From assembly GCF_021474425.1 (NCBI RefSeq), contig NZ_JAKEIP010000118.1:1-32077 (forward strand): a stretch of 32,077 nt of DNA. The letters are read 5' to 3'. Shown here in pieces: positions 1-7,271 of the stretch (position 1 is the first letter of the stretch; every line of letters starts with the position of its first letter). The notes under the pieces are model-generated. The model did not search any database and was not told the origin of the DNA. It worked only from the letters and a program-made list of their open reading frames with translations. Both the position numbers and the translations under genes were made by a program. Source of the DNA: Streptomyces muensis (GTDB lineage: Bacteria; Actinomycetota; Actinomycetes; Streptomycetales; Streptomycetaceae).

Positions 1-252
1 ATCGGACCTGTGTTCTCCCATCTGCCGAGGCGATCATGCCTGGCTTCAGGGCCGCTACAAAATCCGGTTCAGCTCACTCCAGCCACCCGTCACGACGTGG
101 GCCGCGTCCTCGCGACCGGCGAGGCATACGACCGTCCCGCCCACCATAAGGTCGGCACCAAGCCCCGCCGTGGGAGCGACACTGACACCGTTGGCGGAGC
201 CCCGTAGCCTGCTTTGACGCAGAGCGGCGTGATTTTTTGGCGGGAGACCCTG

Positions 253-501
253 ATGACAGGCGGCAGCAGGTCCAGCACGGATATCAGAGGCGGCCACATC
301 GGACTGGTCGTCACGATCATTGCCTTGGTCGTCATTGCCCGTTTTTCCGGCCCTCGCTGGACTTTGATCGTCGCGGAGTGCTTCACCGCTTGGTTCAGCC
401 TCGCGCTGACCGTCATCCGCATCAGGGGCGGACACGGCGGAGTAGCCCTTCGACGGGCCTACGTCGCCACTTTCGGCTGGGGCGACCACGTCACCCCCTG
501 A
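253..501 (+). CDS. small membrane protein, hypothetical
   Basis: An 82-residue protein read from the ATG at 253, which has GGGAGA just upstream. Two hydrophobic stretches are visible, around residues 15-30 (HIGLVVTIIALVVIA) and 35-52 (WTLIVAECFTAWFSLALTV), separated by a short RFSGPR turn, so it is probably a two-TM hairpin with a basic C-terminal tail. It resembles the small membrane proteins found among Streptomyces plasmid and ICE genes, but I cannot name a family. An earlier in-frame ATG at 214 would add 13 residues and has a poorer ribosome site. The opposite strand is also open here but encodes low-complexity sequence. Confidence 0.5.
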   Translation: MTGGSRSSTDIRGGHIGLVVTIIALVVIARFSGPRWTLIVAECFTAWFSLALTVIRIRGGHGGVALRRAYVATFGWGDHVTP

Positions 502-552
502 CGGGGTTGAACGACAAGCTAGGTGAGTGTTCTTGAACGCTGGCCGTGAGGT

Positions 553-915
553 GTGTACGGCTGGATGATCTGGCTCGTGGCGGCTGACGGGACCGCTCGG
601 AGGTACTGCGGGGAGCGCGGTGATCCGCTGCCGGTGTCGATGGCAGCGCAGGCACTGTTCTGCTCGGGTCGGTGCAGGTCACTGCAGTGGCGGAGCCTGC
701 AACGGACCCGACAGCGGGTGATTGCGATGCAGCGGGGCAAGCGGGCGGAGTGCCCGGTGTGCGGCCGGTGGTGGAGCGGGCGAAGTCGGCGGTGTACTGC
801 TCGGACCGCTGCCGGGTACGGGCCTGCCGCCAGCGGCAGGCGTCACGCAACGGTCGTAGGTGTCTGGCAGTCGGCCTGCCAGCTACCGGACATCGACTTG
901 ATGCCTTGTCCTTGA
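553..915 (+). pseudogene. frameshifted Cys-rich zinc-ribbon protein
   Basis: From a GTG at 553 the frame encodes a Cys-rich protein: RYCGE, then FCSGRCRSLQW, then ECPVCGRW near residue 75. After the last CxxC the frame loses sense, but dropping one base of the ggtggtgg run near 770 continues as VERAKSAVYCSDRCRVRACRQ, the expected second half of a CxxC...CxxC zinc ribbon. The second frame stays open past 870 without an obvious end. Proteins with this paired zinc-ribbon pattern occur in Streptomyces plasmid and phage-like islands and probably bind nucleic acid. It is either a real pseudogene or carries a one-base sequence error. Confidence 0.45.
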
Positions 916-987
916 CAGCGCGAAGTGTCTGCGGTGGTGTTCCGGCTCAATCGTCCAAGATCCAGAGTGGGCCATGGTTCCGTGGTA

Positions 988-1425
988 CTACAACAGCGGC
1001 GGGGCCGGTGCGGCCTTCCGTTCCCGGTACCGGCACAGCGCTTTCTCGACTGTCAGCCGGCCCCAACTCTCGCCGTCGACTGCCGCCAACCACGCCGCGG
1101 CGTGGGCGGCCACGGTCTCGCCGTCCTCGGGAGCGAGTTCGAGCCGGTCGAGCAGAACGGGCAGGACGTTGGAGGCATCGGGATGGGTGCCGTACGAGCC
1201 CAGCCATTCCAGCGCTCGGCGGGTGGCACCTGCCCGGTACGAGTTGTTCACCATCGGGTTGCCGAGCACCGATCCCAGGAGCTGGCCCAGGCTTCTGGGA
1301 TCGGTTTGGTTGATCCAGTGCGCGGCCCACTCCAAAGCCTCCAGAGCGCCGGCGAGCTGGTCGGCCCGGAGGTCGTCGAACCCGGCCAGGGTCAGGGTGT
1401 TGTCGTCGGCGGCTTCGAGGCGCAT
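988..1425 (-). CDS. hypothetical protein (possibly the C-terminal half of the adjacent gene)
   Basis: A 145-residue acidic protein of normal amino-acid composition (MRLEAADDNTLTLAGF...), no family recognised. Predicted mostly helical with WINQTDP and RALEWLGSYGTHPDA segments and a basic end (RYRERK). There is no ribosome site ahead of its ATG, and its frame remains open upstream as DNPPTPVLAG, overlapping the last 34 bases of the preceding gene in another frame. That suggests one ancestral gene spanning 988-1880 broken by a single base near 1450. The alternative is two translationally overlapping genes. Confidence 0.45.
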   Translation of the reverse strand: MRLEAADDNTLTLAGFDDLRADQLAGALEALEWAAHWINQTDPRSLGQLLGSVLGNPMVNNSYRAGATRRALEWLGSYGTHPDASNVLPVLLDRLELAPEDGETVAAHAAAWLAAVDGESWGRLTVEKALCRYRERKAAPAPPLL

Positions 1426-1880
1426 GCCGGCCAGGACCGGTGTGGGCGGGTTGTCGGGGACCGGATGTCCGGCTGCTCGGCCGTGGCGGGCTCGTAGGCG
1501 AGGCTCGCGAGGGCTTCTGCCAGGGCCTGGATCGTCCGGTCACGGTCGCTGTGGTCGTCGACCGGAGCGTCTGTGGACTCCTCCTCCGGCGGCGCCGCCC
1601 ACAGGACTTCGACGGTGTCGACGTCCAGCCGGATGCGGCCGTCGGCGGTGTCGGGGAGGGGGAGGTGGCCGGTGACGCGCAGCAGGTCGCTGGGCTTGCA
1701 CTCGGTGAGCAGCGTGTACGCGAGGTCCGGCTGGCTGGTGGTGCAGGGGATGACCTCCTCCTGCGCCTCGCAGTCGGCGGGGGAGGAGATCAGCCGCCAG
1801 GAGGCGGTGCCGGCGGCGTCGCCGGGCTCGGCCGCGGTGTCGAGGTAGCCGGTGAGGGCGAGCGGTATGCGCTCGATCAT
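1392..1880 (-). CDS. hypothetical protein with possible OB-fold segment
   Basis: A 162-residue protein with a strong ribosome site (GGAGGAGGGCGAC before the ATG). Residues 1-95 alternate strands and polar loops (IPLALTGYLDTA, ASWRLIS, LLRVTGHLPLP, RIRLDVDTVEVLW), which reminds me of OB-fold single-strand-binding proteins of actinobacterial plasmids; this is a resemblance only. An acidic segment follows (PEEESTDAPVDDHSDRD), then a helix. The last ~12 residues (SKPPTTTP) look like out-of-frame reading, so the true protein may continue into 988-1425. The start overlaps the upstream frame's stop as ATGA, which suggests translational coupling. Confidence 0.5.
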   Translation of the reverse strand: MIERIPLALTGYLDTAAEPGDAAGTASWRLISSPADCEAQEEVIPCTTSQPDLAYTLLTECKPSDLLRVTGHLPLPDTADGRIRLDVDTVEVLWAAPPEEESTDAPVDDHSDRDRTIQALAEALASLAYEPATAEQPDIRSPTTRPHRSWPACASKPPTTTP

Positions 1881-2150
1881 CGTGTCGCCCTCCTCCTGCG
1901 TACGGTGGCCTGGCGGCGCAGCGCGCGCGGCAGGGAGCTGACGGACCTGCGGTGCCGGGCTCGTGTGCGGGCCTGGTCACGGGCGTCGGCGAGGCTGCAC
2001 CCGTCGCATGGCTCGGTGCCGGCGGCTTCGTGGCAAGCGGTGGCCTTCCACGGTGCCGTGCGGGGCGGTGATGCCGAGGGCGGCGGCGAGCCGGGACAGG
2101 GTGTCGCAGCGTGCCCAACTCGCCGCCATCCTCGGGCAGCAGCACGACTG
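1877..2150 (-). pseudogene. possible frameshifted small Cys-containing protein
   Basis: Two minus-strand frames look coding in turn: one gives WARCDTLSRLAAALGITAPHGTV and then degenerates near 2045; the other takes over as ATACHEAAGTEPCDGC, then SLADARDQARTRARH, and ends in a TGA that overlaps the next gene's ATG (ATGA). Together they would give a short protein with a helix-turn-helix-like N-terminus and a CxxC cluster. No family recognised. The evidence is the amino-acid character and the coupled stop/start only. Confidence 0.25.
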
Positions 2151-2401
2151 AGTGAGCGCACGGGCTCGGCCATCGGGAAGAATCGACTGCTCTGGACTGA
2201 CGCCACGGGCAGCAGCGGCCAGGACTGGAGAGCGGCTTTCTGCATCCAGTGACACTTGCTGATCGGCGTCGTTGTACCTCTCGTGGGGGAGAGCGATGCC
2301 CGGTGCTGCCAGGTACGTCGGCACGACTTCAGCCGGTCCTATGCAGGCCTTAATGAGCTGCTGCCTGGTGGCACGCTGAATCTGGTCGGGAGAGCAAGCT
2401 G

Positions 2402-3061
2402 ATGTCCCGCCAGGAGGGAGCCTCGGTCCGCGTCATCCGCGCACGACTCGCGAGGCGGCGAAATCCAGCACTACGCAGCATCCGTTCCAAGGCGGAACCG
2501 CCCAGGCGTGGGAACCGCGGCAGTCATGAATGGCTGACATCTTGGGGCACGTTCATCTCCGCGATCGCAGCAGCCTTCGGCTTGGCGGTCAGCGGCGTCG
2601 CCTCCTACGCAGCCTGGCAGGCCATCCAAGACGGACGCGAGAATGAGCTCCGTGCGCAGGCTTCGCTCGTGACCGTTTGGAGCGATCCCCGCAGATACGG
2701 GGGAGGGGCTGTGCATGTGGTGAACAGGTCATTCGATGCTGTTTCTCTCTGGGCCCTCCCATTCCGCACGCCCGACGGCAGGCAAAAGATCATCACCTCC
2801 TCGCTTCCGCCCTGCACCGAGCTGGCTTTTGTCCCCACCAAGATCCCCAACATCTCAGTCACAACGAGCGTGCCGAGCAGCAGCTTCATGTTCTATGACC
2901 GGTCTGGGACGCCCTGGGAAAGGCTCCCTTGGGGACTCTTTGAGGCGGATAAGGAGACTGTTGATGAAATCATGAGCCGTCCCGGAACACGGACGACCCT
3001 CGATGAGATCAAGCAAGCGGGTGGCAGCATAAAGGCCGCACAGGAGTGCGGGAACGGATGA
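2402..3061 (+). CDS. hypothetical protein with one N-terminal membrane segment
   Basis: A 219-residue protein. Residues 1-45 are basic (RARLARRRNPALRSIRSK), residues 48-74 form one hydrophobic helix (WGTFISAIAAAFGLAVSGVASYAAW), and the remainder is a soluble domain with beta-strand character (LVTVWSDP, VHVVNRSFDAVSLWALPF, FMFYDRSGTPWERLPWG). This is the architecture of Streptomyces proteins with a short TM anchor and a small domain that reads as an immunoglobulin-like sandwich. The gene stands alone between the decayed small-gene cluster and IS debris. An ATG with GGAGAG upstream supports the start, though the long basic leader could mean a later one. Function unknown. Confidence 0.6.
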   Translation: MSRQEGASVRVIRARLARRRNPALRSIRSKAEPPRRGNRGSHEWLTSWGTFISAIAAAFGLAVSGVASYAAWQAIQDGRENELRAQASLVTVWSDPRRYGGGAVHVVNRSFDAVSLWALPFRTPDGRQKIITSSLPPCTELAFVPTKIPNISVTTSVPSSSFMFYDRSGTPWERLPWGLFEADKETVDEIMSRPGTRTTLDEIKQAGGSIKAAQECGNG

Positions 3062-3245
3062 CCTGGCGCATCTGCATCCATCAGGAGTGTCCGAGCCTCA
3101 GCCGTCCAGGTGATGCTGAGGGTATCGAGACCCGCCGTGACCCCGAAGTTCACCAGCAGACGCTCGCCCGAGAGGAAGCCGAAGTCCCGCATCCGGGCGG
3201 ACGCACGAGTGGCGCAGCGTCGGTGTATGGCCGCAACGGCCAGCC

Positions 3246-3847
3246 TTATGCCCAGCTCGCGGCCGGTTTCGGGGACGGCACCACCACCTCTACCGGTACG
3301 TCAACGAGGCCGTCGAGCTCCTGGCCGCCCTGGCCTCCACGCTCGCCGACGCCGTGCGGGCCGCGTCGATGAAGGCGTATCTGACCCTGGACGGGACGCT
3401 TCTGCCGATCCACCGGATCGCCGCCGACCGTCCCTTCTACTCGGGCAAACACAAGAAGCACGGCATGAATGTGCAGGTCATAGCCGACCCGAAGGGTCGT
3501 CTCCTGTGGGCTTCACCGGCCTTGGCCGGTGCCGTCCATGACGTCCGGGCCGCACGCGAGCACGGCATCATCGACGCCCTCGCAAAGGCCGGCATCACCT
3601 GCTGGGCGGACAAGGGCTACCAGGGCGCAGGTGGCACGGTCCGTCTCCCTTACGCGGTCAATGGGACTGCCTCTCCACGGGTCAGCATGCCGTCAACCGG
3701 TCCCATGCGAAGGTCCGGGCACTGGTCGAGCAGGCCATCGCCACCCTCAAGTCCTGGCGGCTCCTCCGCAAGCTCCGCTGCTCGACGACCCGGATCACGA
3801 GCCTCGTCCATGCTGTCCTCACCCTCCATCTGGCGAGCTCAGACTGA
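3246..3847 (+). pseudogene. IS5-family transposase remnant with several frameshifts
   Basis: DDE transposase fragments in successive frames: QPYAQLAAGFG (helix-turn-helix), then after a shift near 3285 LYRYVNEAVELLAALAS, then TLDGTLLPIHRI and YSGKHKKHGMNVQVIADP (catalytic Asp region), CWADKGYQGAG (second Asp), and after another shift near 3650 HAVNRSHAKVRALVEQAIATLK (region around the catalytic Glu), ending in HLASSD and a stop at 3845. Order and spacing match one IS5-type transposase of about 270 residues, but at least two frameshifts make it inactive. Its end abuts a second remnant on the other strand. Confidence 0.8.
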
Positions 3848-3849
3848 GG

Positions 3850-4100
3850 ATGGAAGAGCTCAGTGGTCTCGCCGGTGAGTCGGCGGGCCATGAGGTCGGT
3901 CATGGCGAGGTGGATCATGGCTTCGGAGCGGGCCGGGAGGATCTCGTAGTCGCGGGCCCGCGGTGGAGCATCAGCCAGCCGTAGGTTCGCTCGACCGTCC
4001 ACCGCTTCGGGATCGGGGTGAAGCCCCTGGTCCCAGGGGTGCGTTGGTCATGGACCCTCGTTGCGTGGACAGGGTCTGTCAAACGAACGTCTTTCAGTCC
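3850..4100 (-). pseudogene. IS5-family transposase C-terminal remnant
   Basis: On the minus strand RTPGTRGFTPIPKRWTVERT, then GWLMLHR in one frame and ARDYEILPARSEAMIHLAMT, then DLMARRLTGE in the next make up the C-terminal quarter of an IS5-type transposase (W-V/T-V-E-R-T contains the catalytic Glu, followed by the R-D-Y-E helix). One frameshift near 3985 separates them. The N-terminal three quarters are absent: upstream sequence runs into the end of a hypothetical gene, so this is a truncated element lying tail to tail with the remnant ending at 3847. Confidence 0.75.
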
Positions 4101-4159
4101 CTGGCGGGCCCGCGTGCTCCAGTCGATGTGCCCACAGAGCCCCTGGTGGGCGGCCTGCT

Positions 4160-4642
4160 TCAGGCCGGGCGTTCGGTGGTGAGGGTGATGCGGCCGTCTG
4201 TCCAGGCGGGTAGGCACCGGGCGAGTTTCTTCAGTGACGGGCCCCGTACGTGGTGCAGATGCACCACGAGTCTCGTGCCGAACAGCGTCTGGAAGTGGGC
4301 TCCGAGGCCCCGGCCAGTGCCAGTGAACATTTCGTCGGCCGGGACGTCGGGCTGTGGTGGTTCGTTGATCCGGTACACGCACAGGGCCTGTCGGTCCGGG
4401 ACCGGTCCGGGGAGAACAGCGACCGCTCGGACCGCCGGCCAGCCCAGTTTGATCACGGGGACGTATCCGAATGCCTGGTGGTACGCGACTCCTTCGGGAT
4501 GGAAACGGACAGCCGGGTCGTCGGGGCGGGCCGGTGTGGGCCCGCCCGTGTACGCGCGGATCGTGGTCAGCAGCGTGCTTCCGGGCCGGTAGAAGAGTGA
4601 CTGCCGGTAGAGCTCTCGGTAGTGCGATGACTCGTGACCCAC
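4160..4642 (-). CDS. hypothetical protein, possibly truncated by an IS
   Basis: A 160-residue protein with balanced composition (MGHESSHYRELYRQSLFY, LLTTIRAYTGGPTP, AYHQAFGYVPVIKLGWPAV, FQTLFGTRLVVHLHHVRG). No family recognised. The reverse frame is Arg/Gly/Ser-rich and reads as a shadow. The stop lies about 60 bases from an IS5 remnant, so the original C-terminus may have been lost by insertion. It has no partner genes, being isolated between IS fragments. Confidence 0.45.
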   Translation of the reverse strand: MGHESSHYRELYRQSLFYRPGSTLLTTIRAYTGGPTPARPDDPAVRFHPEGVAYHQAFGYVPVIKLGWPAVRAVAVLPGPVPDRQALCVYRINEPPQPDVPADEMFTGTGRGLGAHFQTLFGTRLVVHLHHVRGPSLKKLARCLPAWTDGRITLTTERPA

Positions 4643-4817
4643 CTCGCGACTCCTTCACAGGCTCGTTCGTAGGGCTGATAGTCGCATGAGCTGGTCGCCG
4701 GAGGTGCGTGCTGGAACGGGCCGCTCGTGATCGTTGGAGACGGTTCTCTTGGTCGAAAACCCATCTACCAGGGGCTTCACCCGTCCGTGAGGCCAACTGC
4801 CCGGCCGACGCGGGAGG

Positions 4818-5069
4818 TTGGACAGGGTTCAGTGTTCCTTCCTCGCGGGTACTCGTGGGTATCACGCGGTTACCCTTGATGAGGTCTTCAAGGTTTTCAT
4901 TGATGGATGCCACGAAGAGGTCCTGGATGTGGGCCTGCTTACTCAAGTCGTATCTCTGGTCAATACGTATTGTGGGACCTCGCTTGATCCCTCCGAAGTC
5001 GCCTGGTGGCGGATGGTTTTCGAGCAGTACCGACGCCGAGAGCGAAGAGAACTGCTCAGAAGGTTGTAA
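4818..5069 (+). CDS. small hypothetical ORF in a lower-GC patch
   Basis: An 83-residue reading frame (MDRVQCSFLAGTRGYHAVTL, then DEVFKVFIDG; C-terminus WWRMVFEQYRRRERRELLRRL). The DNA here is visibly poorer in G+C than its surroundings and uses AT-ending codons (ttt, att, aat, gat), so codon bias cannot confirm the frame; the minus strand is also open. The region sits between a truncated hypothetical gene and an IS21 end, which fits a transferred fragment. No ribosome site is evident. Low confidence. Confidence 0.25.
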   Translation: MDRVQCSFLAGTRGYHAVTLDEVFKVFIDGCHEEVLDVGLLTQVVSLVNTYCGTSLDPSEVAWWRMVFEQYRRRERRELLRRL

Positions 5070-5126
5070 CAAGCCTTCGCCAGCCTGGCTGTTCAGAAGG
5101 AACGGCAGGATGGTTCTGGCGGTAGT

Positions 5127-5205
5127 TGGTGACGTCAGTTGTTCGTGAAAGCTGACGGCACCAGATGATGGCCCAGAAGGATGTTCGCGAATTCTGACGT
5201 CACCA
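5127..5205. repeat. IS21-type terminal repeats (left end)
   Basis: TGGTGACGTCAG at 5127-5138 is a perfect inverted repeat of CTGACGTCACCA at 5194-5205. Nested inside, TGTTCGTGAAAGCTGACG (5140) recurs in direct orientation as TGTTCGCGAATTCTGACG (5183). Repeated terminal motifs are characteristic of IS21-family ends, and an istA-like fragment starts 50 bases downstream. Confidence 0.6.
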
Positions 5206-5253
5206 TCGGGGTTGCGTGTCAAGCTGGATGTGCTCAGTAAAGGAGCACCCCCG

Positions 5254-5577
5254 ATGCCGCCTGGCCAGTCGGAGGTCGAGTTGTACGCCGCGCTGCGGCG
5301 CGACTCCCGCGATGGCATGTCGAACCGGGCGTTGCAGTGCACGTACGGCGTCACCTGGAGCACGGTCAACAAGGCCCTGACCTCGGCTTGGCCGCGGCCA
5401 CGCACGACAACCGCTTCGGTGCGGCCGTCGAAGCTGGATCCGTTCACGCTGCTGATCGCCGAGATCCTGCTCATTGATCTGGACGCGACCAGGAAACAGC
5501 GCCACACCGTCACCCCGGATCTACCGCCGTCTGATCGACGAGCACTCCTCGTCCGAGGCGTTGCGTCGGTCACTTGA
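5254..5577 (+). pseudogene. istA: IS21-family IstA transposase, N-terminal fragment
   Basis: From the ATG at 5254: QSEVELYAALRRDSRDGMSN, RALQCTYGVTWSTVNKAL is the helix-turn-helix that opens IstA proteins, followed by SKLDPFTLLIAEILLIDLDA and TRKQRHTV. The natural continuation, RIYRRLIDEH, is one frame away (shift near 5515). Everything after about 110 residues, including the DDE integrase core and istB, is missing; the methyltransferase gene follows. The preceding terminal repeats show this is the left end of the element. Confidence 0.75.
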
Positions 5578-5651
5578 ACCCGCACCGATGAGAGGGCGCA
5601 AGCGTCCTGCGAGCAACCGCCCGGTCCGGCCAGGGACTGAGAGTCCGGTGT

Positions 5652-6407
5652 TTATGCCCTGCTCGCGACCACCATGTAGTTCTCGGCCTCAAGATCGAAC
5701 GTGCTCAGTTCCGTCTGGAGTCCGACCCGGCGCAGCTCGACTTCGAGTTCCTCGTACCGGTAGGGCCAGCAGGACAGCACTTCCGAGCGGACAAGAACCA
5801 ACCCGGTCGCATCAACCTGCGCAATCGCAATCTCGACATGGTGCTCCTCCTCCCAATGCGCCGCAATCTCCCAGCGGTAGACCACGACAGCATCGCGACC
5901 GTTCCGGCGGACGAGTCGGTCACCGATCTCCAGCCGGGAACCTCTGGCCCTCACGACTTCCCAAGTGCGGGACGTGAGTACCAAGCGCCCGCCGGGGCGC
6001 AGAAGCCGTGACATCGACTCCAGAGCAGCACCCCTCCCTGTCGCGCCCGCGGCATGGTGAAGCGAGTTGCCAACGCAGAACACCATGTCGAACGTGTTGT
6101 CCTGGAAATGACCGGGCAACTCCTCCCAGCTCGCCCGTACGGCCCGGACGGATGCCCCGAACTCCTCAGACAACTCTGCAGTCCGGCGAACCATCGCCTC
6201 GCTGGCGTCAGTTGCGACAACCTGCATGCCACGACCGGCGAGGCCAACCGCCAACTGTCCGGTTCCACACGAACAGTCCAGGACATGAGCCTTCGACGGC
6301 AGGAGATCGAGGACGTCGTCGAACGACGCAGCAAACTCGGCCGGAGGCAACTTTGCATCCGAGATGAGCCATTCGTACACCTCGGCAAGCACGCCATAAC
6401 CAGTCAC
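5652..6407 (-). CDS. class I SAM-dependent methyltransferase
   Basis: A 251-residue protein read from a GTG at 6407, which has GGAGG eight bases upstream (an earlier GTG at 6425 overlaps that site). Motif I is VLDCSCGTGQLAVGLA (about residues 42-57), the acidic ribose-binding residue is in VVATDAS (about 67), and FDMVFCVGNSLHHA and LLRPGGRLVLTSRTW are motifs IV and V. The Cys in motif I and the EEHHVEIAIAQ strand resemble glycine/sarcosine-N-methyltransferase-like enzymes, but the substrate cannot be inferred. No operon partner; IS remnants lie on both sides. A related enzyme is encoded at 26901-27668. Confidence 0.85.
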   Translation of the reverse strand: MTGYGVLAEVYEWLISDAKLPPAEFAASFDDVLDLLPSKAHVLDCSCGTGQLAVGLAGRGMQVVATDASEAMVRRTAELSEEFGASVRAVRASWEELPGHFQDNTFDMVFCVGNSLHHAAGATGRGAALESMSRLLRPGGRLVLTSRTWEVVRARGSRLEIGDRLVRRNGRDAVVVYRWEIAAHWEEEHHVEIAIAQVDATGLVLVRSEVLSCWPYRYEELEVELRRVGLQTELSTFDLEAENYMVVASRA

Positions 6408-6725
6408 AACCACTACCTCCGTCACGCGGCAGACTCACGGTAGGACGCCACTCCATCAGCGGAGCAAGCCGGGCACCAATGGATTTCGCAAGGATGCCTC
6501 TGACCGTGTTTGCGGGTTGTCAGTTGTCCGTCTGAGTGAATGTCACCGGCTGGTTAGCAGAAAGCCGCGGCCGAGGAGGAGAAGGCCAGGTCAAAGGGGG
6601 CGGCCTCGAAGAGCGAAACGGGCAAGAGGCCGAAATTGATCCCGCGTTGGAAGAACGACGATGCATCCGGCGTGGGCGGAAACTCCGGCTGATGGCCGCC
6701 CTCCTCGGACGTTGCACAGAGGCGG
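6408..6725. other. no gene recognised
   Basis: This stretch between the methyltransferase start and the IS5 remnant shows no convincing reading frame. Its right part (Gly/Glu-rich reading) may be the scrambled N-terminal part of that transposase. Confidence 0.4.
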
Positions 6726-7204
6726 GCGGGCAGTCCAGCAGGGTCCACGTCGCCGCCGACCGCAAGTGCCGCCCGCTGGCGTTCATCCTGACCACAGGCC
6801 AGGCAGCGGACAGCCCGCAGTTCATTCCCGTCCTGAAGAAGGTACGGGTGCGCGGGCCCGTCGGCCGACCCCGCATCCGGCCGGACGCGGTCGCCGGGGA
6901 CAAGGCGTAGTCGTCCCGCGGAAACCGCGCCCACCTGCGCAAACGCCGTATCAAGGCGGTCATCCCGGAGAAGAAGGACCAGGCCGCCAACCGGAAGAAG
7001 AAGGGTTCCAGAGGTGGCCGACCCGTCAGCCACGACGCCGATCTCTGCAAGGAGCGGAACACCGTCGAACGCCTGATCAACAAGCTCAGATCATGGCGAG
7101 GCATCGCCACCCGATACGACAAGAGTCCCGACAGCTGCCTCGCCGGTCTTCACCTGCGCGCCTCGATGATCTGGATCAAGGACCTCACCAGGATCACCCG
7201 GTGA
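6726..7204 (+). pseudogene. IS5-family transposase remnant with in-frame amber stop
   Basis: SSRVHVAADRKCRPLAFILT, then TGQAADSPQFIPVLKKVRV and RPDAVAGDKA are followed by TAG at 6908-6910. The same frame then continues as SSRGNRAHLRKRRIKAVIPE and KKDQAANRKKKGSRGGRPVS, ERNTVERLINKLRSWRGIAT and RYDKSP to a TGA at 7202. The family normally has Tyr at the stop position (DKAYSSRGNR), so one base change (TAC to TAG) inactivated it. The N-terminal third is missing. The last ~115 bases recur at 11655-11775. Confidence 0.85.
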
Positions 7205-7231
7205 TCACGACTCGATATGCCCCGAGGTGAC
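7112..7231 (+). repeat. IS5-type right end, copy A
   Basis: End of the remnant above, from the CGATACGACAAG motif through the transposase stop to TGATCACGACTCGATATGCC. It is matched in the same orientation, with about a dozen differences, by the copy at 11655-11775. The two flank the exporter/two-component locus. Confidence 0.7.
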
Positions 7232-7271
7232 GCGCTGAGGTGCCGGAGGTCAAGGGCGGGCAGGAGTTGAG

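Noticed and set aside
3915..5585. Long minus-strand open frame of 556 codons
   Set aside because: It runs antisense through the IS21 fragment, the low-GC patch and part of the 4160-4642 gene, with changing composition. Only its last ~40 codons match anything (an IS5 transposase tail).
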